Shown: positions 12,890-23,994 of the stretch, piece by piece
Numbering within the stretch: the stretch's first letter is position 1
Layout: each line of letters starts with the position of its first letter
Source of the DNA: Hemicentrotus pulcherrimus
Lineage: Eukaryota; Echinodermata; Echinoidea; Camarodonta; Strongylocentrotidae
Reading direction: 5' to 3'
Assembly: GCA_003118195.1 (NCBI GenBank)
Contig: BEXV01000172.1
Span: 379,427-443,426, forward strand
Length of the DNA stretch: 64,000 bases
Notes under the pieces: model-generated
Database searches by the model: none
What the model was told of the DNA's origin: nothing
What the model saw: only the letters and a program-made list of their open reading frames with translations
Program-made: the position numbers and the translations under genes

Positions 12890-14089
12890 GAATCAAAAAT
12901 ACCATTCAAAATCAACATAGGTTTTGACTGATGTGGCTTCAGGTTATTCAAGGAATCACGGATGAATACGGCGTAATGGTAGTTTTCTGTAATAGATCAC
13001 GCAATAAAATGTTGTTTTTACAAAATCAACAAAATCATAATTGTCTAGTATAGGCCTATAGCGAGTGGTTATATTAAAAGTATCTTTTCATCTTCTATCT
13101 GTATGTTATGTTGTAAAATGCTTCTTTAGGGTAAACAAATTTCAATTAAAGTTATTGAATAGTTTAGAATTTGTCATCCCGTATAATTAAAGTTTATTAA
13201 TGAATAATGGTTTACATGACGTGAAGCTGTAAGCATAACTTTATTGAATAATATTTCAAGTCAACGTGCATTGCAAGATGGGCGTAAAGAATCTCTTCGC
13301 GAGAATTCCGATAAAATAGAAGATGCACGGAAGAAACAAAAATGCTAGAGTGATTTATAATGGTGGGTCAAATTTGCACGTCACAAAGCATGAGATCTTT
13401 GCCTTCTTTCTGTATGGCCAAAACAAATTGGCCTGTCCTCACTGAATATATTTACCAAACACGGAGACGAAGAGGAGACAATATTAGTTCAGAGGGCATT
13501 TGAGTGTGAATGCGGCTATTGGACCTCGTGACAACCTTTATTTGCAATGGCTTTCCCCGGGCTATAGCACTCGGGCAAACGCATGGTTTGTTTTACGGCA
13601 AAATAAATACATATTTCTTGACGGTTGGTGCTATGTTTGCGGGGGTTTGGGGTCAAAGGTTACTGGATGTAGTGTTGTTATGAGAAAAAAATGGTTAGTT
13701 TGCATGCGACGTCGCATTATTTTGACGATTGATTGTATTGATATGCACACATTTTGATTTCTGCCCTTGTCTGTTACTCTTTGATATCTAAATTGTTTTT
13801 AAATAATGAAAATTGTATTTTACGATACATCTCTAGGCCTACATTACAAAGAACGGAAAAAAAGGATTTCGGTAATATATATATTTGTTTGCTTTGAGTT
13901 CTTTTCCCTCCATTGTTTCTTTTTTTCTTCTATTGTATTCTTTTTTCAAGTACAAGCCTCGAAAACCTTGTCTGCGCGTCCAAAATAATGTTGAACTTTT
14001 GGGTTGATAAACTGATCTTCAATTGTTTTTGTTTTTGTTTTTTTTTTAAACCACTCGAGTCCCTCCGGTTCATCACGTTCTTTTGATAG
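12890..14089. other. AT-rich spacer, nothing recognised
   Basis: Only short frames. The plus frame at 13500-13757 has no recognisable domain and no ATG-proximal evidence of coding. Confidence 0.4.
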
Positions 14090-14800
14090 TTTCTTATCTA
14101 CCTTTGAATCAATCTGTTAATGGAATACCATTATCTTCTCTCTCTCTAATGGGGAATTGCCAAAACAAAAAATGGAACCACCTTGGCGGTATTCCGACAA
14201 GATTTAGGCTAATGCTCGTGCGTCTTATCTCTGGAATTGTGCCCATTTCACAAGGCTAGTTATGTCTTAGTCCCATTAATAGGTAACTTATTGCAAGTGA
14301 TTAGCCCGTCTCAACGGATAAAGTTCATATTTTTTAGGTAGATCTTAACTACTGTCTTATCACTGCTTTAAAACTTCGATTCCTTATCTCGACCTCATGG
14401 TTGATTATTGCCCCATTGTGACTCGCCTAGTTTTCTATCTTATTCTTTTTAACGGCCTGCTTTTATGGAACCAGTCCGTGTTTATCGCACGAATACGATT
14501 AAAGGCGATGTGAGCTTTGATGAGAAGAAAAATAGATTAGTTAAGAGAAAAATGCAATAAAACGCGCCGTTTCTCCCAACATCCCACCGCAATTACAATC
14601 ATTAGTTACCTAGAACGCGCCACAACCTATATACCACTAATACCCTTCGATAGGCGAGATGGGCCGGGAAGGACTGAAAGCATTAATTGTAAATGAATTA
14701 GAAAGCTAGTCAGATTTCATAACCGTCCATTACACGCCCAATCAAGAGATATTAACCCAAATTAACCGGGATTAGAGGCTCACGCGAAAAATGGGAGAAA
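14090..14800. promoter_or_regulatory. Candidate endodermal cis-regulatory module with clustered GATA words
   Basis: CTTATC (GATAAG on the other strand) occurs at 14093, 14224, 14356 and 14383. Further along are GGATTA (Otx-type) at 14769-14774 and many homeodomain TAAT words (TTAACCCAAATTAACCGG near 14753). The composition is more balanced than its surroundings and frames are frequently interrupted, so it is unlikely to be coding. It lies about 7 kb below foxA. GATA and Otx factors are established endoderm regulators in sea urchins; linking this segment to foxA is inference. Confidence 0.3.
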
Positions 14801-16899
14801 TGGACAAAATTCAGCACATTGGCAGGGGTATAATGGTGATGTTATTGATGAGGTAATATAAAACTGTGTGTAACTATATTGGATTATGACTCGTTTTAAA
14901 TATATTGGGGTATCATAGAATCTAAATGGTTTTAGATCTGTGAGATAGACATGACTGACTAAAGAAATACATAATTCCCTTTAAGTGATTAAAGCTCATT
15001 TTGAAGCAAATGAACGTAAGCATTTTATATGCCTCCGAACAGATAACAATATTAATAATGATGAACCAGAAAGCGGCAAAATTGAAAACTCGTAATTATT
15101 GTAGGGTATCTATTCCTTGTAGCATTAAATTGACTTATTCTGATTGTATACAAACTCTCTTTATCATATCTATCTTATACAACGATTATGTTCTCGTGAT
15201 TTTGCCTCTTTTATTGACCCTTTCCTTTTAATTGGGGGAGGGGGTTCTTCTCACATGAATGTTATCAAATTCATATCCATCATTTCTTTTCTCGTTGTTC
15301 TGTTCTGTATTCTCTATTTTATTTTCTATATTTTCTGTCTAAAATCCCTCCTATAATATATCGTTTGCAATTGATTCATAATTCCGATGCCTAAAACATG
15401 GCTGTTCACCGTCCACACTCTAACCAGATATACAACCCCAACATAAACCACAAAAACACCTAACGTGCAGATATCTTAAAAGGATTTGAGGGTGACGCCC
15501 TCTCTAAACTGATTTATGTAAAGCTGTTCAGGCCAACCTACATATTATGTTGTATATACAAGTATATATATTGAAAAAACAAATTCAGATAATCCAAAAC
15601 GGATAAACTATATAGTTTTAAAATTGAAATACCAATAAACGCTTGGATAAAGCACTATGCAATCATTTTACAGAATTTAATTATAATTATATAGTACAGA
15701 AAGGAATGCGTTCTTGTATGTATTTTTTTCTCTTTGGAATTACAAAAAAACACGTCATTAAACGTGTTGGTGCCGAACATATTTATGCTTTTCATTTTGT
15801 ACAACGTTATATTTACTAATAGAACAAAGTACAAGCATTTACATGACAATGAAGCAGTTTTTAGTTTGCACCTTTCCATGGCTACATCAAATGACATAAA
15901 GATGGGTGTTATGTTTGATTTAAGACAAAGTAAGATATCCTAAATTCTTAAGAGTCTCTTTTCTATTTCAACTTTATGAAAAGTGGCTAACACCCCATAC
16001 TTATCAGATTTTGCTGAACTTTTGATAATAAAGTTTCTGTAAAGTGTTTTTTTTTTTTTACTTTCCTCTTTCTCCTAAAGCGGCTTATGATGAAAATTTC
16101 TGCCTGTCGTTTCATTTGTTTTCGTATTTGTTTTCCCCCGCGTGTTTGTCTATTTTAAAGATAAATATATTCAAGTTGTGTATTGGGGACACTCGCACCA
16201 GTGGCGAAATTCGATTATATATTTTTAGAACGAATATTCAATTTTGGGCATTCGGGTTCTCCCTGATAAAATTGATAAATAATGAAATTGTCTGAGTTAC
16301 ATGTTTGATAAGAATGTGATTGAAAATATACAATGATAAGTTTATCCGACTTCAAGTCGTCACACAATAAATAGATTGATGAATGTATCCATTCTTTTTA
16401 ATCGGTTAACTATATTCGGACGTCATTTTTTTACAAACTTAAACCCTACAAGTTTCGTTTGAGGTACTCACAATAAACATGATGCTTGATGGTATAATCT
16501 TTAGGACATCGTTATATATCATCGGTTCACTTTAATTTTCCATTTTGTATGCATACCATTTTGTGATCATCTGCTATACATATTTCAGAATGAATAAAAA
16601 AAAAATCATGTTTCAATGAAAAAAAATTGAAGAAACTAACGAAATTTGAGCAAGCTTTCATGGCTTCTCATTTCTGTAAACATGAATTACCATGCTACCT
16701 TCAAAATATCCCTTATTTGGAATGCTATTCATGAATGACAGTCATGACTATTCTGGTGTAAATTATCCAAAATACAAGCTCTGGTTTCGCATTACCAATT
16801 CAGAAGAAGTATTATTATTAGCACATCCTCTGCATGTGATCTATAGGCATGTTGAGGTGGCTTGAGTGCATGCATGATAGAGCTGTTACTAACTGGAAA
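14801..16899. other. AT-rich spacer, nothing recognised
   Basis: Several overlapping short frames on both strands near 15655-15943, with no domain or start context to support any of them. Confidence 0.4.
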
Positions 16900-17300
16900 T
16901 TGGCTTCTGATAGGTACTACGCGTTCCCACTGTCGATAATGGCGTAGCCAGCCTCGTATTTCAGCCACCCCTATATCATGATAACAGCCCGCTCAGGGCA
17001 AAATACGCGCCACCAAATTTAAAATGGATATTTATGGCAATTTAGCCAGAGACTTAAGGATGTTTTCCCGGGGCAAGAGAGGGAGGAGAAAAGAGTGATA
17101 GAGTTGTGGAGTGGAGAGCTCGCATCCGAGCCCATTTCCTGGGTGAGTTGGAGTGGGGGGAGAGCCGTAGATGAGACATATAAGCCGAGCATCTCCGCGG
17201 GGCATGCGACGGCGATCACACGGGGAAGTAGCGGCTTGATGACAGTCCAAGCACCCGATGTGGCACAACAATCTCATTTTCTACGCGTGCTCTACTGAAA
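16900..17300. promoter_or_regulatory. GC-richer patch, possible regulatory DNA
   Basis: Balanced composition and CpG-containing words (CCGCGGGGCATGCGACGGCG) contrast with flanking AT-rich DNA. Three frames are open at once (both strands), which argues for low stop density from composition rather than for a gene. No domain seen. Confidence 0.2.
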
Positions 17301-20169
17301 ACTGTTGCTGATCGTTTTCAATACATCTACATAATCGTGATGAAATTTCATTCCTTCGATCGCATTTTGCAATCATCATATCAAAAACTTGAACGTCCAT
17401 TTCCCCTTTTTTCTGCAACTGTCTAATAGATATATATGCAATATATCGTTCTTTTGCAGATTTGTAATAGAAAAAAAGGTGTACAAAAGATAGGTATCAT
17501 GACCATTGACCTTTATTTGAAATAAATTATGTATACTCGAATGTACAGAGGATAAAACAAAAAGAAATATAAGTAAACCAGTGAATATATCCAGGTCACT
17601 ATGACTGTGAAGTAAAATAAGGAAATATTAGAAACAAACATGGAAAAAAAGAAGGAATGAGAAAGAGGGAAGACATGGGGAGAGATTAGAAAGAGGTGAA
17701 GAGAGAGGGGTAAAGGGGAAAGGGGGAGGAGGGAGAGAGGAAATAATGGGGAAATGAGTAGAGATGTAAAGAGACAATATTTAATGGAATGTTAAAACTC
17801 TGTTTTATGATACCGAAAATTCATTATTGCCCCATTGCCATGTATCATGGATCAAACGAATTCATCGTTTGAAGAATGCCATTAAAATCATAACTAATAC
17901 TTGTCTGATTTTTTAGATACTTAGTTTTTTGTCTTTTTCTGTTTATCAAATAATATATGTTGGCCTTTAAATTTTAATCATTTTCATTAATGAATGAAAT
18001 ATTTAATTTTTCAAGATAAGATACAATTTTTCAGTATAATTGAGATCATGCACAAAGCTTCATTATGAGCAGACGCAGTTTCAACTTCATATCCAAATTG
18101 TTTTGATATAAAATATTCATAACGTTATTCCATATTCATGATGCTCGTACGAACAAATAGTTAAAGACAGAGGTCCAACTTTAATGTGTGTTTTTTTTTT
18201 ACTTTTGTTAACGTGTGTCCGTAATAAAAGTGTAAATCTATTTCTATGATTCTTAGTTTTAGGCAAAATATCAAACATGCTTTTTAAGGCGTAGATAACC
18301 CATACCAAGATTAAGTCCTCCAAACACCTTAAAACATTTCTGCTACTCGTGAATTCTTCTAGTCCTTTAACACTTGCTTTGATTGTGCTTCTATTTGGGG
18401 GATTAACAGAGATTATGATGGATTAAAAGATCCGCTCCTTTATAATCCAGAAACTGCTTTGCCGCCGTTAAACGGTTCTTTAGTTCGCCCCTGAATGTAA
18501 GCAGACAATCACTTTTGGCGGTACCCTTGTGAAGAAAATAATCTCGTGGTGGTTCTATTCTACACCAATTAGCGGTCCCTTATTTCTATTATTATGTAAC
18601 ATAAAGGTTGAGAAAGAATAAAGGAGGGGTTAAATTGTTGGGGAAGGGATAAAGCCCCATAAAAGTTAAAAGTAAGCAATTTTTTCTCACAGTTTACTTA
18701 GTACATGTTTTTAACCCACCGGGCCACCACGCAGAGATAGTCTAGACCAGAGAGATGTGTAAATCACATCTCCCTGATCTAGCCACACATTTGAGCAAAT
18801 CCGACTTGGATTAAAAGTAAAGTGACAACTATATCACAAGAGACACTGCATTTTGTAAATAACTTTCATTAATTAAATTCATTATTTTTACACTATTTTG
18901 TACTAATTTTAAACAAAATAATGCAGGATAGAATTAGATTTAACTTTTTAAGGGACGCTCTTCTTCTTAAGAAAGAAAAACAAAAGCCATGCACAATTAA
19001 GTCATGGAGATGATAATTTCTCATTTCTCAAACTTAGGTGACGTGTCGTTTGTTTAATACAAAAAATATCTTAAATCAATGCTATCTCTGAATTGTTTGA
19101 ATAAATCAGATTTCATTTGCTAGTTTTATCTGTTTACCCCATTGCCAGCAAATTTTCCTTGAGATCGAGAATGTTTTGTAAATTAGGAGTTTTCCAATTT
19201 CCTGCATTTAAACAAAACATTGTAGACATTTGTTGCAAAGTGCAGTACGACGATACTCTTTTAGAGGGATGTACTACATTGGAAGAAGAAGAAACATTAT
19301 GCATAAACATACGTCGGACAATCCAAAATCATAACTAGACACACACACTCTCTTTCAAAAGCCTTCCTTCACACTCTGCAAATTGGACACAACAAGATCA
19401 CTGCAGCGCAGACGTCACAAACAACCAACCAAGCATCTCAAAATTTAAAGTGAGGATTATAATAATCGCTGACCTTGAGCCGTCATTGTTAGCTGGTTTT
19501 TCAACAGCAAATGATTGCGCATTTTTCTGTAGTATTGGAATTTAAGGATAGTTTCATGTGGGCAATAGTGAAGAAAATGTCTAATCCACCGTGATATGAT
19601 ATGCATATTGCCATTGAAATCTAAATATAACTAGACAATGCGCATATATATTTTGAGAAACAGTAATTTAGTTAAGGTAATATTTCATGGCAATAGAAAA
19701 TCAAGTTGCTGAATATGCCAGTGGAAATGGGATACGTTAATTGTATCAAATCGGCATTTAATACCACAGTTAACAGTCACACAATTCAATCACATTGATA
19801 CATCATACTGATATTCATCTGTTATATACAACACTGTACATCGTCATACATGCACAAACCCTTACACCCACAGACATATGCTTTACACTCACCACACCAT
19901 TCAATTAATGTATCTGAATGAAGTTACTTGAACCAAGGAAACAAACCGAGGAGAAATGTCAACGGATTGAAAATAATTCAATGATTTTTTTTTTTTTAAA
20001 GAATAAAGACGATGATCATGATAATTAAGAAAGAAATTAATATGGAAAGACATATAAGTGGTTGATATTTCCAAGTTTCAAGTAACTTCCTTTTGTATTG
20101 AGTCTTTTTAAATATAAAACAAGAGATATTGAAACACGAGAGTTGCGATTTTTTAACATATTTTCATAT
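17301..20169. other. AT-rich DNA below foxA
   Basis: Contains a purine-rich stretch (about 17640-17760), a compact hairpin at 18743-18781 and a TGACCTTGA word at 19470-19478 (estrogen-related-receptor/SF-1 half-site type). No gene recognised. Confidence 0.4.
18743..18781. repeat. 17-bp hairpin with 5-nt loop
   Basis: TAGACCAGAGAGATGTG, loop TAAAT, then CACATCTCCCTGATCTA; two mismatches in the stem. It does not extend into a longer stem as a microRNA precursor would. Confidence 0.6.
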
Positions 20170-20473
20170 ATCTTTCAGCGGTTTATTGAGAGAAAAGAAG
20201 AAAAGGACATTATTTCTCTTTTGAACATCATTTGCTTGATATATCTCAACATAGCACTCGATTAAATCTCTCTCGAAAAAAAATGAACATATAGTTTACA
20301 AGAAAAATATACACAAGAGTTGTGCAACGTACATCTATTAAAAAATAAAATCATAAAAACAACAGGTTATCATATGATACGGAATTCTTTGGTATTAACA
20401 TTGATATTGAATGGATCTCTTTTACCAAGTAAAGATAAACTTCAAAAATGTTTTTGATCTAATTTTTAAAGTC

Positions 20474-20479
20474 TTTATT
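20474..20479 (-). terminator. Alternative distal foxA poly(A) signal
   Basis: A second sense-strand AATAAA about 1.1 kb below the stop codon. The region 20170-21560 between and below has no other identifiable feature and would be 3' UTR if this site is used. Confidence 0.2.
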
Positions 20480-21117
20480 TTCTTTAAATCCTTTTCTAAA
20501 AAAGAAAAAAAAAGTAACGGTTTCTGTATCAAAATTGGACACGGTAACACTTACAAAATGGCATGAAGTTATTAATACAGGAGTTTTATGATAAAATGTT
20601 TACTACGAGAAAGACAGACACATAATATGCTTACATAATTTTAGGTCGTGACAGAGAGATGTAGGTTTAAGATTTAATATTGCATTTGGCACTTTGGTGA
20701 AACACCTTAAATCCTACAATAATATTATCATTCAGAAATGAAACTCCTCGAAAAAGCCGTCAATTAACAATTTTGAAACACTTCATTTACTTTCCAGCTG
20801 AACATAATTATGCAAACATTGCACATAATTTATCTTTGTTGGAGTATCAGAGTAAAAGATGAAAAATTTAATTATGAATGTGTACGATGATGCGATATAA
20901 ATAAAAACGAACGCATCTGTATATTTGATGGTTAATTTCTTCTCGACATCCCTCGAAATTAAATGGGCAGGGAATTATTTTCAAACATGACGTGATCTGT
21001 TGTATTACAGGGCTACGAGAACTAGCTAGATGACAAATATTCTAGAACTAATATATACCAATATCAAATAAATAAATACCAATTATGCATTCATTCACAA
21101 TAAAATCAAAAAGTCTT

Positions 21118-21123
21118 TTTATT
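21118..21123 (-). terminator. Candidate foxA poly(A) signal
   Basis: Plus strand TTTATT, i.e. AATAAA on the foxA sense strand, about 460 nt below the stop codon, followed by T/G-rich sequence. A canonical hexamer, but AATAAA is common in AT-rich DNA. Confidence 0.35.
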
Positions 21124-21583
21124 GGAATAATGTTAGAATTGAATTTGGCGATGTGACTCACATTTCAGAATTATACATAATATTACAATGATTAGATTGA
21201 TTTAACCGAGTGTTTGGGGTTCAAACAAAAAGAACACTAAAATGTAAAGCTCTCTTTCTATTTCATTTAACACCTGGTGACATTTGCACAAATTGTGAAT
21301 GATTGTCAGAGTAGAAAAACAAGTTAAATCACTGAAAGATGATATTCAGTATCTAAAGTTCAGCTCGGAATTCGACAATATTTCTTCCAAAAGAAAACAA
21401 AATGTGGCGTGCTCCATCAATAACTGGTCATGTCAATATACCAATATCTGTGACATTTCTCTTTATGTTCTTCTATAAACACATACTCTATCACAAATTA
21501 AAACTTTTACAGGATGGTACTGACATTATAAATTGAAATAGAAAAGGTCAAACGAGTTTCTAGACACATACCAGAGTATTGAC

Positions 21584-22900
21584 TCACATTGCATGGTTTG
21601 CTTGAGCCGTTGTGAGCTGGCTATATGTTACCTCCCCAGGTCCCATTGGAGAGTTATAGTCCATGTTGGGTCTCGCACCCTGAGCCTGCATGCCCATGTT
21701 GTAGGGGTTGTACCCCATGGCCTCATAAGCCTTCATGTCCAGTTTATGTTCAGGTGAGATTATACTGTTGATGGAGAATGGATGTGAATGTGCGAAGGAT
21801 GGATGTTGTCCTAGCATACTGGCTGGATGCATGCCCGTCATTCCGGACATACCCATAGTCGCCGAGGCTGTCGGGTAGGCGATGGGACGAGACGGGTTGG
21901 CGTAGCTGCTCATGCTGTGTGGCGGTGATAACTGGTGATTCTCCATCTTATGCAGTGTGGCGCCTTGTTGTTGGTGTTGTGGTGTCGGGACTGGTTGTGG
22001 GTGTTCTAGTTGCTGGTTCTGGTTGGAAAGTGCCCCGTCTGAAGATACGGAGTCGGTTGGGGTGGGATGTGATACAGGCGTTGAAGGGTCTCTGGTATTG
22101 GGTTCCCCGTTCTCAATCGGTTGCCCGTCATCTCCGGCTGCTTTCTGCGCTAGGCGCTGGGCCTCCTTCTTGGGGCATTTGAATCGCTTTTGGCGTCTCA
22201 GATAGCATCCATTCTCGAACATATTACCAGCATCGGGATGGAGCGTCCAAAAACTCCCTTTTCCAGGTCGATCGGGCGTTCTCGGGACTTTGACGAAACA
22301 GTCATTGAAAGAGAGACTGTGGCGAATCGAATTTTGCCACCGTTGTTGATTTTGACGGTAAAAGGGAAACAAGTCCATGATAAACTGGTAAATATCACTC
22401 AAAGTCACCATTTTCTGCGGGGATTGCTGGATGGCCATGGTAATAAGAGAGATGTAAGAATAAGGAGGTTTAGCATGGGTGTAGGATCGTCGGTATGTCT
22501 TATCAGCTCGGATACGATCGATGGAGTTGGCAGCCTGAGCTTGAGCGTATCTCATCGACATCGCAGCGGGGTTATTCATAGCACCCATAGAGTTCATGCC
22601 ATTAATGGAGCCCATGGTGTTCATACTCCCCATCGAGTTCATGTGACCCATGCTTCCCATGCCGGGGTTCATCCCCATCCCAGCCATACTCGACATGCTC
22701 GACATCCCCGTCATACCTGCGTGGGTCATACCGCTCATGCTGGTGATCGCACTCCCTGGCATACCCGTGGTCGCCATCGAGCTGTAGCTGTTCATGGACG
22801 TCATACTCCCGACGCCCGTCATACCAGTCATCGTATTCATGCTGACTGGTGATGCTGCCGGGTAACCAGGCTTGGGCGAGATCATGGCACTATTCGCCAT
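21584..22900 (-). CDS. foxA: FoxA/HNF3 forkhead transcription factor, single uninterrupted coding exon
   Basis: Sequence-specific nuclear DNA-binding protein of the FoxA class; in deuterostomes it specifies endoderm and foregut and can act as a pioneer factor. The 438-residue protein starts at the ATG at 22898-22900 ([13 protein letters not shown]). The frame is open further up to a GTG at 22921, but no ATG lies between that codon and an in-frame TAA four codons above it. Residues 21-116 are Met/Gly/Ser-rich (26 Met in 96). The forkhead domain spans about 142-242: [14 protein letters not shown] at 144, recognition helix with W188, N190, R193 and H194, then wing 2 and the basic RRQKRFKC end. 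A Gln/Pro-rich stretch lies near 293-312. The C-terminal FoxA motifs are [10 protein letters not shown] (373-382, containing an eh1-like Groucho motif) and [14 protein letters not shown] (387-400). TGA stop follows NHAM. Length is close to vertebrate FOXA2. The class assignment is very firm; species and isoforms are not. A non-coding 5' exon cannot be excluded. Confidence 0.97.
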   Translation of the reverse strand: MANSAMISPKPGYPAASPVSMNTMTGMTGVGSMTSMNSYSSMATTGMPGSAITSMSGMTHAGMTGMSSMSSMAGMGMNPGMGSMGHMNSMGSMNTMGSINGMNSMGAMNNPAAMSMRYAQAQAANSIDRIRADKTYRRSYTHAKPPYSYISLITMAIQQSPQKMVTLSDIYQFIMDLFPFYRQNQQRWQNSIRHSLSFNDCFVKVPRTPDRPGKGSFWTLHPDAGNMFENGCYLRRQKRFKCPKKEAQRLAQKAAGDDGQPIENGEPNTRDPSTPVSHPTPTDSVSSDGALSNQNQQLEHPQPVPTPQHQQQGATLHKMENHQLSPPHSMSSYANPSRPIAYPTASATMGMSGMTGMHPASMLGQHPSFAHSHPFSINSIISPEHKLDMKAYEAMGYNPYNMGMQAQGARPNMDYNSPMGPGEVTYSQLTTAQANHAM

Positions 22901-23000
22901 GGGTTCCTCTTTGAAATCCACGATGAAAGATTAAAGTAACACAGTCAGAGAAAAATACAAGTTTGCACACAAGATGTGTCCCTCTCTCTCTCTCGATCAT
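22890..23000 (-). other. Upstream ORF overlapping the foxA start codon
   Basis: On the foxA sense strand an ATG at 22998-23000 opens a 36-codon frame (begins MIERERGTHL) that ends at a TAG at 22890-22892, just inside foxA. It is out of frame with foxA (100 nt between the two ATGs) and runs past the foxA start, so a ribosome using it could not simply reinitiate at the main ATG. The context of the upstream ATG is poor (C at -3), which would favour leaky scanning. It matters only if transcription begins above 23000. Confidence 0.4.
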
Positions 23001-23009
23001 GAGCTGAGT
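22901..23009 (-). other. foxA: Putative foxA 5' UTR
   Basis: Sequence between the foxA ATG and the predicted start site just downstream of a TATA-like element. On the sense strand it carries a short (GA)n run (about 22981-22994), a stop codon in the foxA frame (TAA, 22928-22930 region) and an upstream ATG. Its extent is inferred from the TATA position only; a more distal start or a spliced leader is possible. Confidence 0.35.
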
Positions 23010-23030
23010 GTATGTTTGTATATATCTGCT

Positions 23031-23040
23031 AAAGTATATA
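23031..23040 (-). promoter_or_regulatory. TATA-like element of foxA
   Basis: Sense-strand TATATACTTT, about 130 bp above the foxA ATG. An initiator-like CTCAGCT follows about 31-35 bp downstream (around 23005-23009). A second AT-rich TATA-like word sits at 23018-23027, so the start site is uncertain. Confidence 0.35.
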
Positions 23041-23193
23041 GTGTCAGCCTCCACTGATGTGTATGCGCGTGTTGACGAGGTAAAGAGTTGTATTCAAACT
23101 GTCAGAGAGAGCACCAAACACGGAGGGAGAATGGAACGGAGTTAGCTCGACTGACCCGACTCATACACGCCTACCACTACAGGCTAATTAATA

Positions 23194-23205
23194 CGCCCCG
23201 CCCAC
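23194..23205 (-). promoter_or_regulatory. GC box (Sp/Klf-type) in the foxA proximal promoter
   Basis: The sense strand reads GTGGGCGGGGCG, an excellent Sp/Klf consensus, about 190 bp above the predicted start site and beside a homeodomain-type TTAATTAG word (about 23183-23190). GC boxes are rare in this AT-rich window, which makes the position in front of the only confident gene meaningful. Confidence 0.45.
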
Positions 23206-23314
23206 TCATTGTAATCGGGCAAATCAAAAACGCCCTACGTCACTTGATTGACAACGCGTCCTTGCGGACCACCCATTAGCAACGCTCAAACTCTTAAGTT
23301 GACTGAAAAATCTG

Positions 23315-23319
23315 CCAAT
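23315..23319 (-). promoter_or_regulatory. Inverted CCAAT box upstream of foxA
   Basis: Plus strand CCAAT (ATTGG on the foxA sense strand) within GATTGGCAG, about 110 bp above the GC box. This is an NF-Y-type word in a plausible promoter position. The flanks from 23235 to 23250 also hold a CRE-like TGACGTA and a TTGATTGACA word resembling Pbx/Meis-type sites. Confidence 0.3.
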
Positions 23320-23429
23320 CAAAATGGGTTTTTAAAGAAAGGTACGAACTTGGCCCTCAAGTCTTAAGAAACACCAGATTGAAGCACATCTGATGGTAAC
23401 TTGAATCTCGGCTAGATTTTAAACTCGTG

Positions 23430-23994
23430 TAATCCGCAAGATATTTTCGGCGACTTTCCTGCACCAACTCCAACACGGTGTAGCTAGCTACCACACAGCA
23501 ATACACATACACACTTCAACACACAATCTTATTTTCAGAAAATTGTATGAAAATACCATAACGAATCAGTCTTTTATTCATTTCACGACTCACCACACTT
23601 GACTGTTTCTTTCTTTCTCTCCCTCATTTGCTTTGTATCCTACTCCACCAAGCAGAAACTTCGTTCTTGAAACACGTAACTGGAATTTGTTATTCAGATT
23701 TTGAATTTAAAATGTCAATTTTTGGGTTTGACCTTGACATTATTTCAGAGATAACAATGTTCATATTTTGTTTATGAGAATGCATGCATCAAAGTTTATG
23801 AAAATCTTCTTGTAGATTAATATTGTCAGGTCTTCCAAAATATCCACACAGCATATATTTAAATCCAAACATATTGTTAATGTATGTAAATATTGTTTCA
23901 TGTTTTTGTTACGGATACTTAACCCATCCTACCATTTATCTTAAACCCAAGTCTGCGGAGGGGGGGGGGGATAAACAATTTTCATAAACAGGAC
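23430..23994. promoter_or_regulatory. Candidate foxA upstream regulatory module
   Basis: Within 0.5-1.1 kb above the foxA ATG lie TAATCC at 23430-23435 (Otx/K50 homeodomain), CTTTGTA at 23631-23637 and ATCAAAG at 23788-23794 (Tcf/Lef), and three forkhead-type words: TGTTTAT at 23769-23775, then ATAAACA twice in 23971-23992 beside a G11 run. Otx, Tcf and FoxA itself are known inputs to sea urchin foxA. The motifs are short and some will be chance matches, so the module is an inference from their combination and position. Confidence 0.3.

Noticed and set aside
22190..22852. 220-codon plus-strand frame rich in His/Arg/Thr
   Set aside because: It is antisense to foxA and arises from the Met/Gly/Ser repeat read backwards (CAT/CAC-type codons); no independent evidence of coding.
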